From: Vibrio sp. Isolate34
GTDB lineage: Bacteria > Pseudomonadota > Gammaproteobacteria > Enterobacterales > Vibrionaceae
Assembly (NCBI RefSeq): GCF_022397915.1
Contig: NZ_JAKEUO010000004.1
Coordinates: forward strand, 62,001 to 126,000
DNA: 64,000 nt
Reading direction: 5' to 3'
The position numbers and the translations under genes are program-made. Shown here piece after piece: positions 10,800 through 20,129 of this stretch. Position 1 is the first letter of the stretch. Every line of letters starts with the position of its first letter. The notes below the pieces were generated by a model. It saw nothing but the letters and a program-made list of their open reading frames with translations. It was not told the origin of the DNA and did no database searches.

Positions 10800-10835
10800 A
10801 GCGGCTCCGGCCTGTCTGGAGCCGCTTTAGTTTTT
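10800..10835 (+). terminator. Terminator after wecA copy 1
   Basis: Stem AGCGGCTCC / GGAGCCGCT with a 9-nt loop followed by TTAGTTTTT. Confidence 0.8.
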
Positions 10836-10867
10836 AGCCATATCACCTGAGCATTCACAACCGCTAA

Positions 10868-11012
10868 TTTACATAAACCTTTGTCTATTTAAATCTTAGC
10901 CTGCATAAACCTTGCCCTGTATAAACCTAAGCTACATAAACCTTAAGCGATATAAACCTTGCCCTACATACACCTTAATCTACATACACCTTAATCTACA
11001 TACACCTAAGCT
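10868..11012 (+). repeat. Degenerate tandem repeat, about 15-bp units
   Basis: Roughly nine units related to CTACATAAACCTTAA (later units CTACATACACCTTAA) fill the rest of the gap between the wecA terminator and the next gene's stop. The two units ending near 11000 are exact copies. No gene is seen in the 10661-11010 interval. Confidence 0.75.
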
Positions 11013-12552
11013 ATTGAGCCTTGCTTTCCTTCGTAAAGCCACCGTATAAATCAAGTCGACGGTGGCGCAAGTTAGTCACCGAGCCTTCCATATTAAGCTG
11101 CTTAAGCTTCGTTAAATCGACATCAGCAAAAATAATCATTTCGGTATTGGCACTGGCTTCTGTCAACGTTGCATCGTGCGGGAAATAAATGTCTGAGGGT
11201 GAGAACACCGCAGACTGCGCATATTGAATATCGACATTATCGACGCGAGGTAGGTTGCCAACACTGCCACCAATCGCCACATAACATTCATTCTCGATCG
11301 CTCGCGATTGCGAACAAATACGCACGCGCTGATAACCATTTTTGGTATCCGTCCAAAACGGTACAAACACAATTTGTGCGCCCTGCTCCGCCATCATTCG
11401 ACCCAGCTCCGGGAACTCGCTGTCGTAACAAATGAGTATGCCCACTTTACCCGCATCCGTATCAAACACCTGTACTTTGTCGCCACCATCAATCACCCAG
11501 TCTCTTTGTTCATGAGGCGTGATGTGGATTTTGTACTGAGCATTAATGCTCCCGTCACGCTGCAGTAGGTAAGCGACGTTATACAACTTACCGTCCTCTT
11601 CAATAATCGGCATACTACCGGCGATGATATTGATGTTGTAGGTCACGGCCAATTGGGAAAAGCGCGATTTTATTTCTTCTGTGAAGCCGGCGAGAAAACG
11701 GATGGCCTCGACCGAGTTTTGTTCCTTTTTCAGCCCCATAAGTGGCGCGTTAAAAAATTCAGGGAAAAGCGCGAAGTCAGCTTGGTAATTGGCCAGAGAA
11801 GAAATAAAGAACTCCGCTTGATCGAGCAAATCTTCTAAATCGTTCATGGCACGCATTTGCCATTGCACCACGCCAATGCGGATCAGATTTTTCTCTACAT
11901 CGTGAACCGATTGAATGTCTTCCTCATAGAAAAAGTTATCCCACTCCAGCAGCGTGGCATACCCTTTGGACGCGTCGTCTTCGGGTAGATAGCCGCGCAT
12001 AATTCGTTTCACATCGAAATCATTCGCTAACTGAAACGACAAAATGGGATCATGAAGTTCACGACGTTTTACTTTGTCAATGTATTCCGCCACGCTCAGC
12101 TCATTCGCATGTTCGTGATAATGAGGAATGCGACCGCCCGCTAATATGGCTTTAAAGTTTTTGCTCCGGCACAGTTCTTTACGAGCATTATACAAACGGC
12201 GACCCAAACGAAGCCCTCGGTAATCGGGGTGTACAAAAACATCCAAACCATACATGGCATCGCCTGTCACTTGATTCTGAATCACGTTGTTTTCCGTGAT
12301 GATGTCCGTATAAAGGTGAGGGAGAGAAAAGCGGTTGTAATTCACTTTAATCGTCAAAGCGGCGCCGATGATCTTGCCGTTATCTTCAATACAAATTTGC
12401 CCATCAGGAAACTGATGAATCAGATCCAGGATGGTCAAGCGTGGCCACGCTCCCCCAACATCAGGAAAGACGAGATCCATTAATGCCGCGAGCTCAACGT
12501 AGTCTGATGGCTCAATAGTGCGTAAAGAGAGTTGATGCGAGTTGGTATCCAT
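11011..12552 (-). CDS. GNAT acetyltransferase-nitrilase fusion protein
   Basis: A 513-residue two-domain protein. Residues 8-200 form a GNAT fold with the acetyl-CoA-binding segment YRGLRLGRRLYNAR (111-124). Residues 225-505 form a carbon-nitrogen hydrolase with all three catalytic residues visible: Glu265 (FPEFF), Lys341 (YKIHITPHE) and Cys375 (ICYDSEFPE). The nitrilase superfamily hydrolyses or condenses amide bonds. This GNAT-CN_hydrolase architecture recurs in bacteria but its substrate is not established as far as I know. It is single and divergent from the lipoprotein gene at 12837. Its neighbours give no metabolic clue. Confidence 0.88.
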   Translation of the reverse strand: MDTNSHQLSLRTIEPSDYVELAALMDLVFPDVGGAWPRLTILDLIHQFPDGQICIEDNGKIIGAALTIKVNYNRFSLPHLYTDIITENNVIQNQVTGDAMYGLDVFVHPDYRGLRLGRRLYNARKELCRSKNFKAILAGGRIPHYHEHANELSVAEYIDKVKRRELHDPILSFQLANDFDVKRIMRGYLPEDDASKGYATLLEWDNFFYEEDIQSVHDVEKNLIRIGVVQWQMRAMNDLEDLLDQAEFFISSLANYQADFALFPEFFNAPLMGLKKEQNSVEAIRFLAGFTEEIKSRFSQLAVTYNINIIAGSMPIIEEDGKLYNVAYLLQRDGSINAQYKIHITPHEQRDWVIDGGDKVQVFDTDAGKVGILICYDSEFPELGRMMAEQGAQIVFVPFWTDTKNGYQRVRICSQSRAIENECYVAIGGSVGNLPRVDNVDIQYAQSAVFSPSDIYFPHDATLTEASANTEMIIFADVDLTKLKQLNMEGSVTNLRHRRLDLYGGFTKESKAQ

Positions 12553-12836
12553 ATCCTACTATCCATGTGTCCTTTTTAAACCGTGTTAATGAGAATGCCA
12601 TATTTTGACCGATACATACACCTAATCGAGAGTAAGATCAGCGCGTCATCCTGTGGTTGGTGGGATGAGCGAACCGGGCCTTTTCAAGTCAGTTGTCACA
12701 ACAATCACGAAAACGAGAAAGTTTGGAAGATATCAAATAGGTAGCACTTTAACCATTGATAAGATTAATGTATAAATTAGCCAGCAATAGATAATAATTG
12801 CACATACATCAAACACATAACAACGGTTGTCTATAC

Positions 12837-14267
12837 ATGAAAAAGAAAAGGAACTTGCTAAAAATTTCAATTTTAGCTTCAACAATTGCATTAGCGCTAG
12901 CAGGCTGCAACTCTGATAGTTCTTCAACTGATACTAGCGATTCAAGTTCAGCTAGTGGGGCTTATACCCTGCAGGCTATTGATGGTTACTTAGTTAACGC
13001 TGAAGTCTACGCAGATATTGACCAAAACGGCACTCTATCAGATTCAGATAAAATGCTTGGCACTACTGGGGAAAATGGAACATTCACTGTAGAAAGTGAC
13101 GATAAAGATTACCCAATCATTATCAAAGCCATCGCTGGCCAAACTTTTGATACCGATACTGCGGGAACCTTAACCAGTAACGTAGAATTAATTGCGGAAA
13201 AAGGCAGCGCTGTTGTGACGCCTTTCTCTACCTACGCGGTTAAAACAGGAAAAACGCTTGATGAAGTGGCAGCAGAACTGCAAATGGATGTCAGCATGAT
13301 TTCATCAGACTACATTGCAAGTAAGAGTAACGCTGACCAAGCAACAAAAGAAACCGCGAGCAAAGTGCACTTAGCCGCTCGTTCAATCACGCAAACGGTC
13401 GACTCCCTTGATTCCATCGATACTGCAGGCTTTGAAGAAAAGGTTCTCGCTATAAAAAGTGCCGTGGACGATGCGTTTAATAATGCGAGTGATAAATCCA
13501 GCTTAGATAGCAAACTGATCAAACTTGATGACAGCAATCAAGCATCAACAGAAGAAATGCCAACGGGCACATTGCAATCCATGATGCTGGATAACGTCTA
13601 TTACGGCATGAATACGAACAGTACTTATGCAAAAATTGAAGGTGTCTCAACCATCGGTTTTGAAGCTGAAGCTAATGAAGATGGCAGCGTTAGTTACACA
13701 TTCCACAATGATAAGCATGACGAAACATTCAAAGGCACAGCAACATTCAGCTACGATGGATTTTCTACTGTAGACAACGGAGAAACAATAAAAGAAAGCA
13801 TTATTTATTACGGTAAAGATACTTTGTCTGGTAACAGTGAAGAGTTCTACCTGAATGTAACCAACGATGGTGACATGATTGCATTCACAACTCGATTAGA
13901 TGCATTAGCGGCCTTCTCTCAAGATGATATTATCAATCAAACTTACTACGTATTGTTTGATGATGCAGGCAGTACAACAACACCCGACGTCACAATGTCT
14001 AAGATGACGTTTAACGATGATGGCACTATGGTTATTGTTGAAGGCAATGAAACCTTTACCGATAAAACTTGGGACCTTATCGAGGGAAGCCTATCTATTT
14101 CAGGCATTTATGATGATGGTAGTGACTGGAACGTGACGCCAGCTGTGGGCAACGACAGCATGGTTCTGCTGGTTAACAAAACAGAAAACCCATACATCGC
14201 TCACGTGATGGTGAAAAACGAAGATCTGGCTAACTCACTTTACCAGAAGTGGAGCAGCCGTCAGTAA
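12837..14267 (+). CDS. Hypothetical lipoprotein
   Basis: A 476-residue protein whose ATG at 12837 gives a textbook lipoprotein signal: MKKKRN, a hydrophobic stretch, then the lipobox LALAGC with Cys24. A longer start at 12798 would bury the signal. After a Ser/Asp/Thr-rich linker comes a stretch reading GYLVNAEVYADIDQNGTLSD. Its Asp-rich turns recall carboxypeptidase-like or dockerin-like surface proteins. The C-terminal part is beta-rich and acidic. No enzyme motif was recognised. It is probably anchored to the outer membrane. It sits between the nitrilase fusion and the polysaccharide block, and whether it belongs to that pathway is unknown. Confidence 0.7.
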   Translation: MKKKRNLLKISILASTIALALAGCNSDSSSTDTSDSSSASGAYTLQAIDGYLVNAEVYADIDQNGTLSDSDKMLGTTGENGTFTVESDDKDYPIIIKAIAGQTFDTDTAGTLTSNVELIAEKGSAVVTPFSTYAVKTGKTLDEVAAELQMDVSMISSDYIASKSNADQATKETASKVHLAARSITQTVDSLDSIDTAGFEEKVLAIKSAVDDAFNNASDKSSLDSKLIKLDDSNQASTEEMPTGTLQSMMLDNVYYGMNTNSTYAKIEGVSTIGFEAEANEDGSVSYTFHNDKHDETFKGTATFSYDGFSTVDNGETIKESIIYYGKDTLSGNSEEFYLNVTNDGDMIAFTTRLDALAAFSQDDIINQTYYVLFDDAGSTTTPDVTMSKMTFNDDGTMVIVEGNETFTDKTWDLIEGSLSISGIYDDGSDWNVTPAVGNDSMVLLVNKTENPYIAHVMVKNEDLANSLYQKWSSRQ

Positions 14268-14281
14268 TAATACGGCTCTAT

Positions 14282-14313
14282 AAACATCAGCAGAGGCTCC
14301 CTCTGCTGATGTT
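14282..14313 (+). terminator. Stem-loop after lipoprotein gene
   Basis: AAACATCAGCAGAG / CTCTGCTGATGTTT with a 4-nt loop, 14 bp past the stop. Only a weak T tract follows. Confidence 0.6.
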
Positions 14314-14342
14314 TGAGTAAAACTCAATCAAGACCCCAAACA

Positions 14343-14379
14343 AAAATGGCCAAGTTCAGGTTATGAACTTGGCCATTTT
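14343..14379 (+). terminator. Second, stronger terminator
   Basis: AAAATGGCCAAGTTCA / TGAACTTGGCCATTTT with a 5-nt loop and T run. It backs up the preceding hairpin. Confidence 0.75.
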
Positions 14380-14390
14380 AATCTACTCGT

Positions 14391-14419
14391 CAACGACAAC
14401 GACAACGACAACGACAACG
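14391..14419 (+). repeat. CAACGA hexamer tandem repeat
   Basis: About five head-to-tail CAACGA units, immediately followed by the TAAGCAA array. No coding potential. Confidence 0.85.
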
Positions 14420-14423
14420 TTAA

Positions 14424-14500
14424 TAAGCAATAAGCAATAAGCAATAAGCAATAAGCAATAAGCAATAAGCAATAAGCAATAAGCAATAAGCAATAAGCAA
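14424..14500 (+). repeat. TAAGCAA heptamer tandem repeat, 11 exact units
   Basis: Eleven uninterrupted copies of TAAGCAA (77 bp). Such perfect arrays change length by replication slippage, so copy number probably varies between strains. It lies between the terminators and the epimerase fragment, where no start codon depends on it. Confidence 0.95.
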
Positions 14501-14541
14501 TATTATCGATACTCTAATCAAGTACCCAACTTTAACTTATT

Positions 14542-14772
14542 CTACTTGTTGTAGAACTCGCGGTACCACTGAATAAACTCAGCCACACCTTCTTTAACCG
14601 TTACTTTCGGCGTGTAACCCGTTGCGGTAAACAAGTCTTGTGTATCGGCATAAGTTTGGTACACGTCACCAGGCTGCATCTCGCGGAAGTTTTTCTTCGC
14701 CTCAATGCCCAGCTCGTCTTCAATCGCCTTTACGAAATCCATCAGGTTGATTGGTGAACCATGACCAATGTT
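14542..14772 (-). pseudogene. 3' fragment of a UDP-glucuronate epimerase gene
   Basis: About 230 bp match the 3' end of the epimerase gene at 17763-17992 and encode nearly the same last 76 residues (NIGHGSPINLMDF to WYREFYNK; one visible change, FTATG for FAATG). The DNA differs at roughly twenty mostly synonymous sites, so it is not a recent exact copy. Similarity stops at 14772, where IS3-family sequence begins. The 5' three-quarters of the gene is missing. It is the scar of a second, diverged allele of this locus. Confidence 0.88.
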
Positions 14773-15448
14773 CTCTGAGGTAATTGAACAAAGCATCACG
14801 GCCAAGTTTTATTCCCTTAGCTATCAACTTCGGCTTCAGTAAGAAATAGAGCTTACGAGCTCCCAGCCGAGGCATGAACCGTCTTAGTTCAAGCACCATC
14901 TCTTTCACAGGAGCAAGCTCAGCCTGACGAGTGGTCTCACGCTTTTCTCTCTGATAGACACACTGACGAGATATATTGAGCAATGAGCAAGCTTTACTTA
15001 AGCTTACTTTTTTCTCTTTTTGAAGGCTTCTTGCTCCTTCGCTATATACTTTTTTCTTAGCGACATCCCGTGCTCAGCATCAAGAATATCAACAACCCTA
15101 TTGAGAAGAAGGCATCTGAGACGTTCATCTTCTAGCTCTTGTTCAAGTCGTTTTATTTTTTGGGCCGGCGTTTCATTCACTCTCGGTGATTTAGGCATCG
15201 TGCTCTACCTTGGATTGGTAGTCCAATCCATTTTGCCATGCTTTCTTAACCAAGTAAGAACAGTCGAACGACCTTGTATGCCGTAAATTGATTGGGCTTG
15301 TTTATAGGTCATGTCGCCTTTTTCGATGGCGTCTACAACCTGCAATTTAAAGCCTAGTGTGTAATCACGCTGAGTGCGCTTAACGTAGTGTTTATTTGGA
15401 ATGGTCATCATTAGTCCTCAATGTGTAAACACATTTCAGGACGGGACA
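14773..15448 (-). mobile_element. Truncated IS3-family insertion sequence
   Basis: The left end is at 15448 (minus strand begins TGTCCCGTCCTGAAATGTG). orfA starts at 15411 or 15408 and contains an HTH (YTLGFKLQVVDAIEKGDMTY), but an in-frame TAG at 15205-15207 interrupts it. The same frame resumes as MPKSPRVNETPAQKIKRLEQ, a leucine-zipper-like stretch, to a stop at 15004. A slippery A-AAA-AAG just before that stop fits the usual -1 frameshift into orfB (SLLNISRQCVYQREKRE, then the HTH_21 region). orfB is cut at 14772 before its DDE catalytic domain. The element is therefore dead by truncation, and probably by nonsense mutation. Confidence 0.82.
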
Positions 15449-15457
15449 CTGACTAAA

Positions 15458-15496
15458 AACAAAAGGGCCCAACCTCACAGTGAGGTTGGGCCCTTT
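15458..15496 (-). terminator. Terminator of the ugd-galU-wecA block
   Basis: Strong stem AAAGGGCCCAACCTCAC / GTGAGGTTGGGCCCTTT with a short loop and an A tract on the plus strand (T run on the minus transcript), 34 bp beyond the wecA copy 2 stop. Confidence 0.88.
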
Positions 15497-15529
15497 CTAA
15501 ATTTACCGTGTTTTAGCTGCCTTTAGCTT

Positions 15530-16606
15530 TTAACTTTCTAGCTTCTTCCACTTTCTAACTATTTTTGCCATCTTAAATGAGTGTGTCATCGCGTAAGTAT
15601 GGAGTAAGAAACACACCACAATGGTGTAGAACATCATGTATTCCGGTACTTGGAAGTACTCTCCTAATAAGCCGAGCGTTGAATAGACCAATTGCACCAA
15701 GCAGATCACCATTAAAGATTCACGAGGTGTAAAACCAATGCGCTGCATAATGTGGTGAAAATGCTCTCGGTCAGGTTGGAACGGAGAATGCCCTTTTCGA
15801 ATGCGACGGATCATAATGGCCATCATATCAATCAAAGGTACAGCGATTAACCATAGGGCCGCCACTGGTCGAATCATGTAATGACCGTGTTCAGGCTGCG
15901 TACCTCGAATTAAAATCCAGATGACAATGAAGCCGATCATCATGCTACCGGCATCGCCCATAAACACTTTACGCAGTTTGCCAAAATACCCCAAATTAAA
16001 CAGCACAAAAGGAAGTAAGATCACTACCATCACGGCCATAAAGAAGGTATAGAATTCAAGACCATGAGCGAAGAACACCACACCTAACGATGCAAACACC
16101 ACTATGCTTAAGCCGCCCAGTAGCCCATCGATACCATCCACCATGTTGAACGCATTAATAGCACCAATAACAGCCAGTACAGTAACAACGCTATCGATGA
16201 CCATAGGGAACTGCACCACGCCTAATCCAAACACGTTACCTACATGAGAGAGCGACAACCCCGTGTGGTGCATAACAATGAGCGTTAAGACAGCTTGCAC
16301 GCCCATGCGAAGCTTAAAACTAATGTCAAAACGGTCGTCAGCCACCCCAATCAACACCAGTATCGTTAAGCACGTCGCGATTATCTCTATGTTATTGATT
16401 TCTGAAGCGCTCACGTAAAAGAAGTACAACAAAGTAATGCAAAGCGATATACCGCCCACTAGAGGGACCACACCCTCATGATGTTTTCTGGCATTCGGTT
16501 TATCCACTAGGCCAATGGCGTAGCCGACTTTACGCATACAATACAACACCGCAAGGGCAAGAAAGAAGAACATAGAGAGTTCGATAAGGTAATCAAACAG
16601 CGACAT
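15530..16606 (-). CDS. WecA-type undecaprenyl-phosphate sugar-1-phosphate transferase (copy 2)
   Basis: A 358-residue PNPT-family membrane protein with the same motif set as copy 1: GLVDKPNARK, IGVADDRFDIS, NAFNMVDGIDGLLGG, MGDAGSMMIGF and REHFHHIMQRIG. The sequences are clearly homologous but diverged throughout, so this is a paralogue or an allele acquired with the cluster. It would transfer a sugar phosphate (GlcNAc-1-P by family precedent) to undecaprenyl phosphate. It is the last gene of the minus-strand block after ugd, the epimerase and galU, 99 bp downstream of galU, and ends at a strong terminator. Confidence 0.92.
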   Translation of the reverse strand: MSLFDYLIELSMFFFLALAVLYCMRKVGYAIGLVDKPNARKHHEGVVPLVGGISLCITLLYFFYVSASEINNIEIIATCLTILVLIGVADDRFDISFKLRMGVQAVLTLIVMHHTGLSLSHVGNVFGLGVVQFPMVIDSVVTVLAVIGAINAFNMVDGIDGLLGGLSIVVFASLGVVFFAHGLEFYTFFMAVMVVILLPFVLFNLGYFGKLRKVFMGDAGSMMIGFIVIWILIRGTQPEHGHYMIRPVAALWLIAVPLIDMMAIMIRRIRKGHSPFQPDREHFHHIMQRIGFTPRESLMVICLVQLVYSTLGLLGEYFQVPEYMMFYTIVVCFLLHTYAMTHSFKMAKIVRKWKKLES

Positions 16607-16705
16607 TGGTTTAAGCCCTTTGGGTTCTTAGATAAAGGTAATTCAGTAGAACAATGAAGTGACGACAATAAGAACTGCCATCGCGATTCATCAAATTTGG
16701 ATTCA

Positions 16706-17572
16706 CTACACCTTTTCAGTTGCTGTTTTATCCATTTCGGCTTTGTTGCCTTTGAGGTAGACGTTTTGATAACAGTAGTTCGTCGCCTCGATGTATCCAT
16801 CGACGCTGCCACAGTCAAAACGTTTACCTTTAAACTTATACGCAATCACACAACCATTTTTGGCTTGTTCTAAAAGCGCATCTGTAATTTGGATTTCACC
16901 GCCTTTACCCGGCTGTGTTTCTTCCAAAATATCGAAGATGTCTGGCGTTAAGATATAACGACCAATAATCGCAAGATTACTTGGTGCAGTACCTTGCTCA
17001 GGCTTTTCAACCATATCGGTAATTCGAATCAGATCATCACTTAAGTGTTCACCGGCAATCACACCGTACTTGTGCGTTTCAGATTCTGGTACTTCTTCTA
17101 CCGCGACAATAGAGCAACGGAACTGGCGATACAAAGCGGCCATTTGTGCTAACACGCCTTTGTCATCATTAATGCAAAGGTCATCAGCCAAAACAACCGC
17201 AAATGGGTTATCACCCACCAGTTCTTTGCCTGTTAAAATGGCATGCCCTAGCCCTTTCATTTCGCGTTGACGAATAAAGGTGTATTGGGCGGAGTCGATC
17301 AATGAACGAATATCGTCTAGCAACGGCTCTTTATTGGTGCCTTGAATTTGGTGCTCAAGCTCGTAGTTCTTATCAAAGTGATCCATTAACGAGCTTTTAC
17401 CACGGCCAGTAACAACAGCCATGCTGGTCATGCCCGCTTGAATCGCCTCGTCAACGCCATATTCAATCAGCGGCTTGTTAACGATAGGCATCATTTCTTT
17501 TGGCATGGATTTAGTCGCAGGTAAAAAGCGCGTGCCATAACCGGCTGCGGGGAATAAGCAGTGTTTGATCAT
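16706..17572 (-). CDS. galU: UTP-glucose-1-phosphate uridylyltransferase
   Basis: A 288-residue nucleotidyltransferase. It has the N-terminal AAGYGTRFLPATKSMPKEM signature (from residue 8), the sugar-binding VVLADDLCIND and the late FKGKRFDCGSVDGY block. GalU makes UDP-glucose from glucose-1-phosphate and UTP in the cytoplasm, supplying Ugd next door and many glycosyltransferases. It lies third in the minus-strand block, with a 190-bp gap to the epimerase in which no gene is seen. Confidence 0.95.
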   Translation of the reverse strand: MIKHCLFPAAGYGTRFLPATKSMPKEMMPIVNKPLIEYGVDEAIQAGMTSMAVVTGRGKSSLMDHFDKNYELEHQIQGTNKEPLLDDIRSLIDSAQYTFIRQREMKGLGHAILTGKELVGDNPFAVVLADDLCINDDKGVLAQMAALYRQFRCSIVAVEEVPESETHKYGVIAGEHLSDDLIRITDMVEKPEQGTAPSNLAIIGRYILTPDIFDILEETQPGKGGEIQITDALLEQAKNGCVIAYKFKGKRFDCGSVDGYIEATNYCYQNVYLKGNKAEMDKTATEKV

Positions 17573-17762
17573 TATTTAAATTCTTATTTTTTATTAAATT
17601 ACTGATATATAAAACATTTCGAATGGAATGAAATTGGAAATACCGAAAAGAAATGTCTCAACATCAAAATTGAACTAAGACATTATAGATATAAGAATTT
17701 GTTATTTTTTACAAATGCAGGCATTTCCTAGAGGCGCACTTTCAGCACGCCCCTATAGAGAG

Positions 17763-18767
17763 TTACTTATTGTAAAACTCGCGGTACCACTGGATAAACT
17801 CAGCGACGCCTTCTTTAACCGTTACTTTTGGCGTGTAGCCTGTAGCGGCAAACAAGTCTTGCGTGTCAGCGTAGGTTTGATACACATCACCAGGCTGCAT
17901 TTCACGAAAGTTTTTCTTCGCCTCAATGCCCAACTCGTCTTCAATCGCCTTTACGAAATCCATCAAGTTGATTGGTGAGCCGTGACCAATGTTATACACC
18001 GCATAAGGCGCAGAGCTGGTTGCTGGAGAACCCGCTTCTACTGTCCAATCATTATTACGCGTAGGCACCACATCCGCGATGCGCACCACACCTTCAACAA
18101 TATCGTTTACGTGCGTAAAATCACGCCACATATCGCCATTATTGTTGATATCAATGGTGTCGCCATCCAGAATCTTCTTCGTGAAGATAAACGGTGCCAT
18201 ATCTGGACGGCCCCACGAACCATACACGGTAAAGAAGCGCAGACCTGTGGTTGGAATGTCGTATAAGTGCGAATAGCTGTGCGCCATGAGTTCATTCGAC
18301 TTCTTGGTCGCGGCATACAATGAAACAGGGTGATCAACCGAATCTGACGTTGCGAATGGTGTTTTCGCATTCAACCCATAAACAGAACTCGAAGAGGCAT
18401 ACACCAAGTGCTTCACTTTATTGTGACGACACCCTTCTAGAATGTTTAAGTGCCCTACTAAATTGGAATCGGCGTAAGCATTTGGGTTTTCAATAGAATA
18501 GCGAACGCCCGCTTGTGCAGCCAAGTGGATCACTTGATCAAACTGCTCCGCTTCAAACAAGCTAGCGACACCATCACGATCGGCAATATCTAACTGAACC
18601 AGTTTAAAATTAGCATGTTGAATACGTGCTAGACGCGCTTCTTTCAAAGCGACATCGTAGTAGTCATTCAGGTTATCGACACCAACAACCTGATACCCTT
18701 TCGCTGTTAATTGCTCAACTACGGCACTGCCGATAAAACCCGCCGCACCCGTTACCAAATACTTCAT
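17763..18767 (-). CDS. UDP-glucuronate 4-epimerase
   Basis: A 334-residue extended short-chain dehydrogenase. It has the NAD-binding GAAGFIG (7-13), the catalytic serine region YASSSSVYGLN, the YxxxK pair in LYAATKKSNELMA and the TVYGSWGRPDMA substrate-binding segment typical of UDP-GlcA epimerases of capsule loci (LpsL/Cap1J type). It interconverts UDP-glucuronate and UDP-galacturonate. The adjacent ugd, 9 bp upstream, supplies its substrate. A diverged fragment of its 3' end lies at 14542. Confidence 0.93.
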   Translation of the reverse strand: MKYLVTGAAGFIGSAVVEQLTAKGYQVVGVDNLNDYYDVALKEARLARIQHANFKLVQLDIADRDGVASLFEAEQFDQVIHLAAQAGVRYSIENPNAYADSNLVGHLNILEGCRHNKVKHLVYASSSSVYGLNAKTPFATSDSVDHPVSLYAATKKSNELMAHSYSHLYDIPTTGLRFFTVYGSWGRPDMAPFIFTKKILDGDTIDINNNGDMWRDFTHVNDIVEGVVRIADVVPTRNNDWTVEAGSPATSSAPYAVYNIGHGSPINLMDFVKAIEDELGIEAKKNFREMQPGDVYQTYADTQDLFAATGYTPKVTVKEGVAEFIQWYREFYNK

Positions 18768-18776
18768 CTTATTCCC

Positions 18777-19943
18777 TTAATCTGAACCGAATAAATCACG
18801 CGTATACACTTTGTCTTTTACATCCGCCAGCTCTTGGGCCATACGGTTTGAAACAATCACATCACAGCTTGACTTAAACTGCTCGAAATCCGTTAACACT
18901 AATGAACGGAAGAACTCTTTTTCTTTCAGCTCTGGTTCAAACACCACCACTTCAATGCCTTTCGCCTTCAAACGCTTCATAATGCCTTGAATACTTGAAG
19001 CACGGAAGTTATCTGAACCGGACTTCATGACTAAACGATAAATACCCACGCGCGTTGGGTTACGCTTGATGATTGAATCGGCAATAAAATCTTTACGTGT
19101 GGTATTCGAATCTACAATAGCACCAATAATATTATTCGGCACATCCGAGTAGTTAGCGCGCAGCTGTTTAGTATCTTTTGGTAGGCAGTAACCACCGTAA
19201 CCAAATGAAGGGTTGTTGTAGTGAGAACCAATGCGAGGGTCTAAGCTGACACCATCGATAATTTGGCGCGTATCTAGCCCGTGAGATTCAGCGTAAGTAT
19301 CTAGCTCATTAAAGTAAGCAACGCGAAGCGCCAAGTAAGTGTTAGAGAACAGCTTTACCGCTTCAGCTTCGGTTGAATCGGTATAAAGGATTTCAACGTC
19401 TTTTTTCACCGCGCCTTCTAGCAACAGGTTGGCAAAAACTTGAGCACGTTCCGAGCGCTCACCGACGACAATGCGAGACGGGTGCAGGTTATCGTATAAC
19501 GCTTTACCTTCACGCAAGAACTCAGGTGAAAACATCAGGTTTTCACATTCTAGTTCCTGTTTAATGCGCGCGGTATAACCCACAGGAACGGTCGATTTAA
19601 TCACCATCACTGCATTTGGGTTAATCGCCATCACATCTTTAATCACCGCTTCAACGGAAGAGGTATTAAAGTAGTTCGTTTCTACGTCGTAATCGGTAGG
19701 GGTAGCAATAACAACATAATCGGCATTTGAATATGCTAGTTCTTTATCGAGTGTCGCGGTGAAATTAAGCGATTTATTGGTCAGAAACTCGGTAATTTCA
19801 GTATCAACAATCGGAGACTGCTTGTTATTAAGCATCTCTACTTTTGAAGCCACGATATCAACCGCAACGACTTCATGATGCTGTGCAAGCAGCATCGCAT
19901 TAGACAGACCAACGTAGCCTGTACCAGCAATAGCAATTTTCAT
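18777..19943 (-). CDS. ugd: UDP-glucose 6-dehydrogenase (copy 1)
   Basis: A 388-residue protein. It has the Rossmann [14 protein letters not shown] (7-20), KSTVPVG near 116, the FSPEFLREG substrate loop (138-146) and the catalytic Cys253 in [13 protein letters not shown]. It oxidises UDP-glucose twice with NAD+ to UDP-glucuronate. The length is typical of the short bacterial form. It heads a minus-strand block running ugd, epimerase, galU, wecA copy 2. A closely similar second copy begins at the right window edge. Confidence 0.97.
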   Translation of the reverse strand: MKIAIAGTGYVGLSNAMLLAQHHEVVAVDIVASKVEMLNNKQSPIVDTEITEFLTNKSLNFTATLDKELAYSNADYVVIATPTDYDVETNYFNTSSVEAVIKDVMAINPNAVMVIKSTVPVGYTARIKQELECENLMFSPEFLREGKALYDNLHPSRIVVGERSERAQVFANLLLEGAVKKDVEILYTDSTEAEAVKLFSNTYLALRVAYFNELDTYAESHGLDTRQIIDGVSLDPRIGSHYNNPSFGYGGYCLPKDTKQLRANYSDVPNNIIGAIVDSNTTRKDFIADSIIKRNPTRVGIYRLVMKSGSDNFRASSIQGIMKRLKAKGIEVVVFEPELKEKEFFRSLVLTDFEQFKSSCDVIVSNRMAQELADVKDKVYTRDLFGSD

Positions 19944-20129
19944 ATATAAGCCAACTGTTTATGTAATAATTAGTTTGAATAAAAAGTATAAACTAGACAT
20001 GTGTTCATTATATAACAAGGCAATCTTGGTGACAGTTAATTCGAGGTACTTTGCAGGCTAATTAAAGGTAACGAGCCAGAATTGCGCATTTTCCTTATAC
20101 CCAAGCCCTCATAGTATGTTGCGCATAAA

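Noticed and set aside
12733..12927. 64-codon hydrophobic frame opposite the lipoprotein start
   Set aside because: It is the antisense of the lipoprotein signal-peptide region, which is hydrophobic on both strands by chance.
14424..14500. Regular array resembling a CRISPR
   Set aside because: The 7-bp units are contiguous with no spacers and no cas genes nearby; it is a simple tandem repeat.
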